Of a stretch of DNA of 64,000 nucleotides, positions 21,655 to 32,300 are shown in pieces; the first letter of the stretch is position 1, and each line of letters opens with the position of its first letter. The notes under the pieces were generated by a model. That model did not search any database, was not told where the DNA came from, and saw nothing but the letters and a program-made list of their open reading frames with translations. The position numbers were made by a program, and so were the translations under genes. Source of the stretch: Halisarca cf. caerulea (Eukaryota > Porifera > Demospongiae > Chondrillida > Halisarcidae); the NCBI GenBank assembly GCA_963170055.1, contig CAUJGJ010000129.1, positions 881,701-945,700 of the forward strand. The letters are read 5' to 3'.

Positions 21655-23121
21655 GTGAAGAAGTCGGCAGCTTGTGGGAAAGATGGTGTGTCTGCTGAGA
21701 TGATGTCGGCTCAGATGTTGAAAGACGTGTGGCTGGCATTATTTCGGTGTTGCTGGGAAGGTGGTGTGACTCCAACTATGTGGCGAACTAGTCTATTGGT
21801 GCCTGTTCCGAAGAAGAGGTGTGCTGGGGTGTGTACTCCTGACATGTTCAGGGGTATTGCTTTGGCTTCTGTTGTGTACAAGGTCTTCTGTATGATTTTG
21901 AATGAGAGGCTATCTAAGGTTGCTGATGAATTCCATCTTCTTCCTGAAGAACAGGGTGGTTTTCGGAAAGGACTAGGTTGCCAAGACCAAATCCTTACCC
22001 TATTACTAATTGCTCAATCCAATGTTGCTAGGAAGAAAGAGGGCTATTTGACTGCTTTCATTGACTTCAGTAAAGCTTACGATAGGGTGCATAGGGATAA
22101 ATTGTGGCTGTGATTGGAAAACCAAGGTGTAAATGGGAAGTTCTTGGAAGTTCTGCAATCCTTGTATATGGAGAACTGTATGCAAGTTAAGGTGTATGAT
22201 CAGCTCAGTGATAACTTTCCAGTGGATATTGGTCTTCGGCAAGGATGTGTATTGTCACCTTTGCTGTTTTCCCTGTACATTAATGGGTTGATTGATGGTT
22301 TGAAGCAAAAGAGGTGTGGCATGTCTTGTGGTGGTACTAAGGTTCCTGGCCTTTTGTATGCAGATGATACTTCCTTGTTTGGAGAGGATGCTAATGGTCT
22401 TCAGCAGAGTCTCTGTATTCTGGAAGACTGGTGTAAAGAGTGGGGAATGAAAGTGAACATCGAGAAATCTGCTGTCATCCACTTCAGACGTAGATCTGCT
22501 GAGCGGTGCCGATGTGATTTTATCATCGGCGGTGAAGTTGTGCCACTGGTCTCCACCTACAAGTATCTTGGTTGCTACATCAATGAATTCCTTGATCTGA
22601 ACGCCATGGTTGCTGATAGAGTAGAGGCTGGTAGAAAAGCGGCAAGCCTACTTCTACAACAAATGCAATCATCTGTTGGGATGCTGTTTGGCCAATCTTT
22701 TAAGAAGCTGTTTGACTGCATGGTACAGTCTGTTGTCCTTTATGGATCTGAGGCATGGGGCTGTAATGCGTCATTGTCGTCTTTAGACCATCTTCAGCTG
22801 ATCTCGAGAGTATTTAGATCTTTCTTGGGGGTTGCGAGATCACACCCTAGAGTGTCTCTGTTCATGGAGATGGACTGTTTACCACTGTGTTGGGAGGCAA
22901 AAATGAGATGTGTAAGGTTTTGGCACAAGATGATGACCCACCCTGACTATGAGAATCGTATCATAAGAAGAGCAGCCATGGAGGCTCTGACGTTGAATGC
23001 AGGCTGCTGGGTTGCCAAGCTGCAGGAATGCTTTAAAGCATTTGGGTGGAACAGCTCCCTGGTGAACTGCCAAGGCCTGAAGAACATCAGTGGCTACCAA
23101 TTGCATGAGAGGGATGCTTAG
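21655..23121 (+). pseudogene. LINE reverse transcriptase domain
   Basis: RT motifs occur in canonical order: AACGKDGVSAEMM (RT0/1), FRGIALASVVYKVFCMILNE (motif 2), EEQGGFRKGLGCQDQILTL (2a), AFIDFSKAYDRVHRDKLW (motif A), IGLRQGCVLSPLLFSLYING (motif B), PGLLYADDTSLF (motif C; YADD at 22357-22368), WGMKVNIEKSAVIHF (D) and YKYLGCYI (E). A single in-frame TGA at 22111-22113 interrupts an otherwise open frame between motifs A and B. The catalytic aspartates are present. The clade (I-, CR1- or Jockey-like) is not resolved. Confidence 0.88.
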
Positions 23122-23575
23122 GAGTATCGTGGAGAAAGTAGTGTCAACAGAGTGGTTGCGTGAGTTGTCTGGAAAGTCGAAGCTGAACCTACTTCACAAG
23201 ATCTTTGATCTTGGTTTGAGCCAGAGGTGCTGGATAGTGCGTGATAGAGCTATGAGATCTATGCTGGTGAAACTGAGAGGAGGCACTGCACACTTTGAGA
23301 TTGAAACAGGCAGATGGCGAGGCTTGGAACGAGAAGACAGAGTTTGTCGGGAATGCAGTAATGGTACTATAAAAGATACATGTCATTGGATGATGACCTG
23401 CCCTACGTGGGGAAATCTGCGCCAACCGTTGATTGAACGTGTGAGAGAAGTAATTGATGATTTTGAGGAGATGGAGACTGAATCAAAGACTGTTTCGATT
23501 TTAGACCATGCATGCAAAGATTTAAAGACTGCCAAACTATTGTATGTAATGTGGTGTGAACGATTTGAGCGATGA
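23090..23575 (+). pseudogene. LINE ORF2 C-terminal tail with CCHC-like knuckle
   Basis: The frame shifts by one relative to the RT and reads WLRELSGKSKLNLLHKIFDL, MLVKLRGGTAHFEIETGRWR, then RVCRECSNGTIKDTCHWMMT ending in CP. The C-x2-C...H...C spacing is the nucleic-acid-binding knuckle common at LINE ORF2 ends. It ends LLYVMWCERFER, parallel to the minus-strand copy at 20097-20330, which shows both belong to one family. Confidence 0.78.
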
Positions 23576-23689
23576 ACATCAAACTCATGTAACGTGATCT
23601 TTTCATTTTTGTGCCTCATTGGGTGTATCCCGCACCCTAATGTTTATACATGTGTGCACGTTAAATATGGATTGATTGATTGATTGATA

Positions 23690-24295
23690 TAGGGGTCACA
23701 ATGAAAAATATCATTGCTGTCGGAAACATCCAAAAATGATGTTTTAGATGGAAGTCAGTACGGCGAATCCAATGGTGGTAACCATTTTTCGATTGGTTGA
23801 AGTATGTCCAAGTTATGCGTAAAATCATAATTTTGGTGCAATGCAGGTGGTTTAAGTAGGGCAATCTCCTCCAATTTTCTGTCATGCATGCATGGATAGC
23901 CGAGAGATGTATCATCCTTGCACAGCGTGAGGGTTTGTTTCGCGTATGTTTCGAGCTTGTAAGGACGTTTAGTGTGGAAATTTCGGAGACCCCCCCTCCA
24001 ACAAATTCAAGGATAACTGTCCGAAATATGCCTTTTCGCTCCCTTTCCTAGTTGATCATGAAAGTGGTGAGTATCTGCTACAATTTTGGATCCATTGTAT
24101 TGGTGGAAAGTAGTCTTCTCCTCGGTCTTCTCTCGCGCGTTGCACCACAATTTTGATTACTTTTTATGCATAACTTGGTCATACTTGGACCAATCGAAAA
24201 ACAGTCACCACCATTAGATTCGCGGTAATGAATTTCATCTAAAACAGTATTTTCGGATGATTCCGACGGCAATGAATTTTTCGTTGTGACCCCTA
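23690..24295. mobile_element. MITE with ~170-bp inverted repeats
   Basis: The left arm starts TAGGGGTCACAATGAAAAAT and continues ATCATTGCTGTCGGAAACAT; the right arm is its complement (ATTTTTCGTTGTGACCCCTA). The mirror symmetry covers about 170 bp, including GATTGGTTGAAGTATGTCCA and its partner near 24180. The short ORFs on the minus strand here are arm sequence. The dinucleotide AT flanks an AGGGG...CCCCT core on both sides. The interior has no transposase. Confidence 0.75.
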
Positions 24296-24423
24296 TCTTA
24301 TAGCTAGTGTGTCAAAAGGCACCAATATTACGTCTAAATGCTTCTAACCGTACTGTATCGTTAGGTTTCAGACGAAAACAAAATTTGCGCTAATGTATGG
24401 CGGCCATGTTTTTCCGTGTCAAT
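24296..24423 (+). repeat. Composite repeat X, copy 1, segment 3
   Basis: AGCTAGTGTGTCAAAAGGCA, CTTCTAACCGTACTGTATC and GCTAATGTATGGCGGCCATG are the last third of repeat X. It is cut after TTTTCCGTGTCAAT (24410-24423), which is repeated at 25807-25820. Confidence 0.78.
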
Positions 24424-25806
24424 GCACTTACAATGAATATGACAATTTGAGACTTAGTGCTAGTGTTACTCTAGAATGGGATCAAATACCTTGTCAAATA
24501 CACATTACAAGAAAGTTTGGCTCGTGGTACTCCTCCTTCTTTGGCAGCTAGGAGGATGTCAGTTGTGGCAGTGTTTGCAGTGCTCCTGGTGCCTCTGATG
24601 GCCATGATGGCTGAACACAACAGTGCAAAGCTGAGTCTACACCGAAGCCAACCCAGTACTGTGCTTTAGTCTAGGTTTCTCTTGATGGCAATGTCTGAGG
24701 CAAGCTTCTTGAAGAAGACGGATGTTTCTGGAGCCCCCCACTTGTAGAAAGGACCAGTGGTGTAAATGTGTCGTGTTCTATCTCGTGAATCCTTTGGCCA
24801 TATTCTCTCTTCTTCAGAGTCTCATGATGTTTGTAGAGGCTTTTCAGGTCCCTGTTACGGTAGGAAGAGGCGTTGGGGTAGAATACCCTGACATCGAAAA
24901 ATGCCTCTTACCCATGGGTCCAGAAACCTGCCGCTCTGATGTCAGCTCGTGCTTCATCGCTTGAGTTGGTTGTTGCTGGTTGAAGTACTTCACCAGACAA
25001 TGGCTGCAGAACTGGTTCAGTGCACGTGTTGTGGCATACCTCTGTAAGAAGGTTAGCAGTAACATTCCTGACTTCATTGTGACGGATGATGGTGTAACCA
25101 CCTTTGGCACGTATCATGACATGATCAACAGTAAAGATAGCTCCACAGCTGCATTTACTGGGAGTACCAGAGAGCTCCCAACCATATCATAGATGTATGA
25201 TGTCTTAGAAGGCTCCCTTGTGAAGCAAAACGCCATGTTCTTCAATTGGGAGTGTTGTAATCCAAGAAGAATCCCCTTTCTCGCTTGCGCAATCAAGGAG
25301 CCTTTGTTTGGCCATTGGTAGTTGTGATCATACAATTTGAAATTGTAGACTTTGTCTTTCTCTTTTGCTCCGTTTGACGGATGATTTGAGCTGGTTGGTA
25401 TCGATATTGGTATGGCTACTAGTATCTTGAGAGATAATTTGCTGCGACAAGGGAGCAGTCACCTTGCATGATGCTTCATACTCATTCTGAGCATTGGTGA
25501 CTGGATTCACCAGGCCTAGACCTCCAAGTCTTGCTGGCAAGGCAAGGAGTTCTCTCTCTAGGGTAGAGCAAGAGAGACGTCTGGTGATGGATGGAATAAA
25601 GGTTTGGTTGATTGCATCTTCAAGTGGTTGCAATAGGCGGCCTATATCTGCTATTGTTCTGCAGATGTGGTTCCATTTTGCAGATAAGCCATGCATGAAG
25701 GCACAGAATACTGCATGTGGTTGACTTTTGGCAATGTTGGAAAGTAGTTCAATTTCATATATCCACTCTTCAACTTTGTTTTCCATGTACTCAGTGATGA
25801 AGTCCT
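24424..25806 (-). mobile_element. 5'-truncated LINE with restriction-like endonuclease (copy 2), 14-bp target duplication
   Basis: Minus-strand relatives of the LINE fragment at 15815-17095. Block one (25786 to 25328): SQPHAVFCAFMHGLSAKWNH, LLQPLEDAINQTFIPSITRR, ERELLALPARLGGLGLVNPV. Block two (about 25200 to 24900, two frames): CSCGAIFTVDHVM, IIRHNEVRNVTANLLTEVCH, ARADIRAAGFW. Block three, with stops: [20 protein letters not shown]. The CCHC knuckle has lost its last Cys and the E-x-K part of the nuclease is out of frame. The insertion is bounded by TTTTCCGTGTCAAT at 24410-24423 and 25807-25820. A poly-A tail is not seen. Confidence 0.78.
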
Positions 25807-25860
25807 TTTCCGTGTCAATCCTACATATGGAGTACTACCGTACTCCATAATACTAAACTC
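25807..25860 (+). repeat. Composite repeat X, copy 1, right terminus
   Basis: TTTTCCGTGTCAATCCTACA, then TATGGAGTACTACCGTACTC and CATAAT. The same terminus is at 53165-53205 (copy 3) and, reversed, at 32264-32310 (copy 2). Confidence 0.78.
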
Positions 25861-25884
25861 TCATTGATCACAATGTTAAAATCT

Positions 25885-25992
25885 ACCTGTGGTGATGGCC
25901 TTGCTTGGCAATCACCACTTATCTGACTTCTATCTGGCTTTAAGTGGTGATTGCCTTGCTTGGCAATCACCACTAAGACTTATCTGACTTCC
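25885..25992. repeat. Tandem hairpin repeat upstream of the HELZ-like gene
   Basis: Two direct copies of GTGGTGATKGCCTTGCTTGG, each followed by CAATCACCACT and TATCTGACTTC. The second copy forms a perfect stem, AGTGGTGATTGCC / GGCAATCACCACT, with a TTGCTT loop. It could be a short transposon relic; a regulatory role would be speculation. Confidence 0.6.
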
Positions 25993-26239
25993 ACTTCCTC
26001 CCGGCCCATGCATCTTTGTGCAACCTATGAAAATGTACATGCAATTTATAACAATATATTATATCATTGGTCTAAATTCCCCTGTCAATTTACAATGATG
26101 ACATTGTATTTAAACATTAAGTTTTTTTTATAAATTTCACCTGCACTGAACTTATTAGCGTGTATCCATTCCAGTTTTTCCTGTTCACGTATGCGCTAAG
26201 AGCACGTGAAAGATCACATGCAATTCATGTGACTTGAAA
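25993..26239 (+). promoter_or_regulatory. Upstream region of the HELZ-like gene
   Basis: The candidate first ATG (26240) is preceded by an in-frame stop at 26207, so the 5' end of the coding region is either here or in an unseen upstream exon. The 80 bp before it contain GCACGTGA (an E-box-type CACGTG) and CACATGCAATTCATGTGA. No TATA box is evident at a normal distance. Transcription start unknown. Confidence 0.25.
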
Positions 26240-26336
26240 ATGACCTACGAATTCAAAGAAGTCTGTCACTTTTGTTACAAATTGTCCAGTCACAAGGCTA
26301 AGCCCACATATACACCACGTTCTAAATTGCTACCAG
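26240..26336 (+). CDS. HELZ-like exon 1 (first coding exon in window)
   Basis: Starts at ATG 26240 (MTYEFKEVCHFCYKLSSHKA), 32 codons plus one base, donor CCAG|GTGAGT. A Cys-x2-Cys pair (C9, C12) with H20 nearby could be another partial zinc site. Upstream non-coding or coding exons cannot be excluded. Confidence 0.65.
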
Positions 26337-29300
26337 GTGAGTTAGGCAGGTTAAGATTCATATCAGGCTTTGATATCTTTGTACATCGCCAGACTCATCT
26401 AAAGAAGCCTGCTCCATCTGTCGTCAAAGTTGGCAGCCGCAAGTAGTGGCTTTTGCCAAATCCGGGAAAGTCATAGCGATTCGTCCTAGGCCGCCTCTTC
26501 ATTCCAATGTTGACTACACATTCTGTGTTAGCGTTACTAAAGGCGTAAATTGCCTCAAAGGACCGGTTTGCACGTATGCTCATCATGAAGCTGAGCTGTA
26601 TTATTGGACTCAGGATAGAAGTACAAAGGAACCACGTAGCACTCCACTTTCTAAATCTCAATGGCCTTATCAGCTTTGTAAGAGTGTTGCAGAAACAGGA
26701 TTTTGCTCGTATGGGTCTCGTTGTACCTTTGCCCATTCCAAGGAAGAACTAGAATTATGGATGGCTTTAAAAAGCCCAGTTGGTGTCCCAGTGTACTCTC
26801 AGCAGCCTTCAACTTCTCTGCGTTGTACATATTGTAATGTGGTATGCACAAGTCACAAACAGTTAGAACAACACAACCAAGGAAGCCAACATAAACGTGC
26901 AGTGATTCCAAATTCGTGAGTAAGCTGGTGGTGTAATTTGTGTGTGTTTTGTAGTCATTCTATCTGTACCTTTACAGTAAAGCAGGACCAGTGCAAATCC
27001 AGAATCGAAACATCAGACCCAGACCATTACTGAATTTTCAAATATCTGATTATAGGCTTTGCCACCACGTGTCTAGTGGCAGATATTGTGCTCATGGTAA
27101 TGCTTGTACCTTTGCACATTCAGTGGAAGAGTTAGAAAGATGGAACAAAGAGCTTGCCTTGGCTAAGAAACGGTGCAATTGTGACAGTATGATTTGTATT
27201 TTTTTCATTGTGCCTCTTCACTATTATGTAGGCCAATTCGCATAAATCATTTTTTGAAAAATGTTCATGGTGAGAAGTTTGCAAAGGAGAGTGAGCCACC
27301 TAAAACAGGAGTAGTGTTGGTCAATGGTAAGAAAGGGGATTTGGATATCATTGAGGATGATGAACATGCTGATTTTGCAGATTCTGCCAGAATTGAGCTT
27401 TTTATGCAATGGAAAGATAAGCAAGACGAGCAAGATATCTTGGTATGTGAGCTCCTTTCAATTTGGATACCTGTGCATATGTATTTACTGTATACATACG
27501 CATCTGTGCCTGAATGCTATGCTGTGTTATACTGTTTATTCTGACACTTGTTCCTCTGTTTTCCTATTTGCGTGTACAGTATACATAAAAAAAGTTTATG
27601 TGAAGTGATCACGCTGTGAAATACCCATAATCACACCGTGAATTCAGCGGGATCACGCCAACATATGCACCATAAATTTTGATCGTGATCATGACATGTG
27701 TATCCACACAATTTCACATATTATCCATACCTGATGTGATTTTCGTGATTCGAAGTTCATTTTAAATTTTCGTCTTTCTCCAAGCATGCAAACAGTCCAG
27801 CATGCAGTATTACTATAAGCACTCCTACAAATACATAATGAAATGAACGAAACTATACTGAATCAACAATGGCTGCCCACTGTTGCTCTTCTGAGTATTC
27901 TTTGAAACAATTCTTGCCGTCTTGCGTATTTCCATTTGCAAACTTCCGAAAGAGTTTTGGCGGGGTAGTTAATATTTGTGATAACTTCATGGAGCCTCTT
28001 CTTGCCTGGAAAATGAATACGTAGTGGAAGTGTCTGAAGAAAGTCTCCGCTTGGTCAAATTCATCGCATTGGCAAGTAAGAATCTTGATGCTTTCTGCAC
28101 TGTAGTGCGTTCGCTGGACCCTCTACAAAATCTATGAGATCACAGAAAAATCAAGGCTGTTCAGAATCATGGCGTGAAATATTCGGGATCGCAGTACAAA
28201 TGTTTAGTAATCTCAGTGTGATACAATTACTTCACGTAAAATTGTTTGGTGTATACCATTTGTATTATTGGCTGCTATTTCTTAGATTTTTTAATTGTAG
28301 TGTTATTTTTGAGATCTCCATTTGTCTACAGAGAGATTCAGATGACATTACTATAGAGGAGATAAACAGCAGACCACTGTCCATGAATCTAACACAATCT
28401 TCACAAGAAGTGTCATGGACATTCAGAATATTTGTTAAGGTACAGATAGGATAATTACCCAATCTAGTATGTGCCTGTGGTTAGGAATGTACAATCAAAC
28501 CTTGTTGAAATGAACTTTTGGAGATTAAATCACATTCTTTCTCCTTGTCAGAAATTTTTCTTATCAGAATATTATAGTAATGCATGTAGAGTACTAACCA
28601 AACAGGGCTAGGAAACTAGTTTGTGTTAAGCAGTATTGTTTGGGGGGGGGGGGGGGGGGGTAAAAACCTAAGGCTAACTACTTATGCAAGTGGACATACA
28701 GTGCATCAATTTTGTCACATGTGAATTAAGTCCTTCTACCTTTTGTAAACTTTTTATCCTCCCCACCCTCTTTTGTACTTGCCCTATGTGTCATTTGTAT
28801 CTTCTTACTGGGTGCCTAGAGTAGTAGCCTCTTGGCTTAAGTCCTCCCCAGGTTAAATAAGCTTCCGTAACCACCTTCAGATGGTCAAGTAATAACACCT
28901 CAAATTTCATGACAGGATTACGTATACAAGTCATCACAAACATTGAAATAACCTTTATTTCTGCAAGGCTGACAAAGATGAAACTTTCCTAGGTTATTCT
29001 GTTATAAATAAGGAAGATCTGGACAGAAAGAACAATGTCCTGCTTGTCCTATTCGAGTATCAGGCATAGATAACTTCGAACGACCCCCTGCTATACAGGA
29101 TAAGAACCTACCACCTTGAACTCCCGTCCAGACCTTCAGTTTGTGTTCAGATACTGTTATACGGTACTCCCCATAGTAATTTTAACGATTTTTATGAACA
29201 AATGAACGAGCGAACAAATAACGAAGGGCAAACGAATGCTGAATGAACGAGTGAACGAACGCTTGAACCTATGACGTCATAATGTTGCATAATTTTAAAA

Positions 29301-32300
29301 AATTATGCAACTTCTATACAGACGTCTTTGCTTCGACTAGGGGAGCGATTCTTCGGATTCTTCCACAAGTTGGCGAAATGAGTTCATTTTCTTCGAAATG
29401 AACGAAACTAAATTTTATCATCCTTAGCTATCTCGCTGTCAATGAAGTCCAGGATAGCAGGCGTCTTGGTGGGCTTTCTACCAGTTACCACTTCTGGTAA
29501 TGGTGCCTGTATCTTTAAATTTCTTCAGGGAATGTGATATCCCTGGCTTCGTAACATTGTGGCCTTCTGACGCCAGTAGATTAGCGATCTGAGACTAAGA
29601 CTTGCCTATTCCGATTAGATAGAGAATTCGCTGTTTCATGTAGTTAGAATGAACCATAACGTTCGTCTGCACACTCCCTATACTTCAACATCTGCATGCG
29701 CATTATGACGCTTCCGCTATCACGTGATCGATCCGAATGAACGAAGGTTGAACGAAGGCTTCAATGAACCCTGATCGAACGCTGAATGAAGGTGTAATGA
29801 ATGAACGGTCGTCGTTAAAATTACTATGAGAAGTACCGTATCTGCGAGTTTAGCCATTTCGGGGAAACACTGCTATGGTTATTTTTGCTAGAAGATGGTA
29901 CTTTCTGCGATGAATCACACTGACTTGAAAAAAGCGCTCATATACGTACCTGTAGTTGACATCAAAAAGAAGCTCAACGTCTGAAAAATCATTTTATGAG
30001 CCAATTCTGAAAGAACGACGAAATACAAGCGATTTTCTATCGTTCGAATTAATCTGCAACATTGTGACACCTTGATTGTTTGGCAACAAATGTAAATTAA
30101 TAACATATTGCTGCGAAAGATCAGTGGGTACATTGTGATAAAACATTTATTTCACACTCAGAAATGCCTCATACCCTATCATACTTTCCCAAAATGTTGC
30201 ACAAAATAAAGAATAGAATTTGTTTGGACGAATGTCTGACCATATTATAATGGGATTTGGTTGGTCACTTTTGTTTTTGGATAGACCTAAATACCTACTG
30301 TGTATATTTCAGCCCTAGGTACAGTTGCAATCAATTCTGAAATGATCACTGACTACAGATATCAGCTTTAATTTAATCAGTGTCCTACTAAAAACGTAAA
30401 TCGATTTGCTTCAGTGACATGATATGTGCAGGTGTCATCATGACATCGTTGTAATATAACGGAGGATAAGTCCCCCATGCATGTGTGATCTACATTTTGA
30501 TATTTGCGTGCTTCCAAAGAGCCAGAAATCCAGGTTTATGAATGAATTAGAGATTAAGAATGTATCCTGAGACTTGAAAATCTAGAGAGAACATTGAAAG
30601 TCTTATTTCTTGCTACAGAGTACTGCAGAATTTTCCAGACAAAATGTCCGCACTCTTTTTACGTTATCCAGCCATTCGAGCATTTTGCACAGAAAATGAC
30701 CAATGACTGACCATTATTTGTGCACTGCCATAATGATTACCTCATCAGCGAAGCCATAGAATAATTGTTTGAGGTGCAAAATTCCAATCGTAAACAAAAC
30801 TTTTTGCTTTATTATTGACTTTGTTGTGAGTATATTTTGTGGAATTTAACAGCAGAAATCATGTACCCAGTCATTCCTTCACCATATACTTGAACATCAG
30901 GAAATTCTGAGTATGTCACTTTAGTCAATACTGCTATGTTAAAGGTACACTAACGCATTTTTATAACTTGACTTAAAACTGTAGAAAACTATCCAGAACC
31001 TAAGGTGTGTTCACACTAAATTAAAAATAAATCCAGATATAATCTGGATTGCCTTGATCCGGATAGGGTGTTGATCTGGATCAAATCCTTGAGATTCTCC
31101 GAGTGAGGTTCATCAAGTGTGTTCAAGATGGCAGCTTTGAAGCATTTCTCAATTGCAACCGATTTTTGCACTATTATGAATTTTTGGGTTTCTGCGACTC
31201 TTCAAGAAGGCTTGTAGTAAAATTACTTCAGATTTTAAGGACACGTTGGGCATCACAAAGTGCAACGGTGAATGCTAAATCTCTGCTATTTTCATGTGCC
31301 CACGTTTTGCATTGTTTCGTCAATCTTGGCCTCTCTGCAACTTTGCAAGTACGCTTTATCCTCCTATACTTAGATTAGAACAGTCATTACGAGTATTGTG
31401 AACGAAAAGGTATCAAATGTAGTCAAAATGCAAAAACACCACTAAAAACAACGTGGAGTGGATCGACTGTGAGAATATTAGTGCCAGCAGAGTTATCCAA
31501 CGACGCTTTCAACTTTTACACGCCATTTAACTATTTCAAGAGTCACGTGATAAATTCGACTCGATCCAGATTGGCCTTGTGTGTGAACGCACTGATCTGG
31601 ATCGAATCCAGATCCAATCTGGATCGGTAGTGTAGTGTGAGCACACCTTTAAACTCCTTCGAAATGCTTTAAGATCCCTTCTAACCCTTCCCTCTTCCCC
31701 AGATAAAACCCTACCAACATGCGGGCTTCACTCAACTAGGGGCTTATTGTGACGTCACAACAAAAATGTCAACTTTTTGTATGATAATTCTGGACTGTGG
31801 CAGTTTATTTAATCCCTGGGTATGGTTCCCCCTTAGCAGAAAGGTTCCTCCCAAAATAAAATTATGCAGGCTTCATTTTTGTGAATAAACACTGTCATGA
31901 ATTGATCATGAATCCATTTATAAAGGGTACGCATGCACGCATGCACACATACATGCATGTGCCATATGCATACATGCGCGCACGCACACACACACACACA
32001 CACACACACAGAAACATATATGCACAAACACACTCAGATGCATCAATTTTGTAATGCATACAAACTACATACATGTTCCTAAAATAAAATTATAATATCA
32101 GAGAGGATTCTTCCATTCGTATTTTGCGGCATAATCGGCGTAGCCTTCAACAGGAAACCCGTATACTCACTACGGATACCATTACGCACAAGCATGGCTG
32201 TTGGCATCATAATTGTCAGCGATGTCGCTTTTGATTTTCATGCGTAAATCATTCTGCTATTATGGAGTACGGTGGTACTCCATATGTAGGATTGACACGG

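Larger units (their letters stand above)
20886..23689 (+). mobile_element. LINE (non-LTR retrotransposon), 5'-truncated and inactivated
   Basis: A + strand retrotransposon containing the end of ORF2: linker, reverse transcriptase, a C-terminal knuckle and a (ATTG)n tail (ATTGATTGATTGATTGATA at 23671). No apurinic endonuclease domain is seen upstream, so the copy is 5'-truncated. The reading frame is broken by a frameshift near 21270-21305, in-frame TGA codons at 21640-21642 and 22111-22113, and a frameshift near 23090-23118. It sits inside composite repeat X copy 1, next to a MITE at 23690. Confidence 0.85.
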
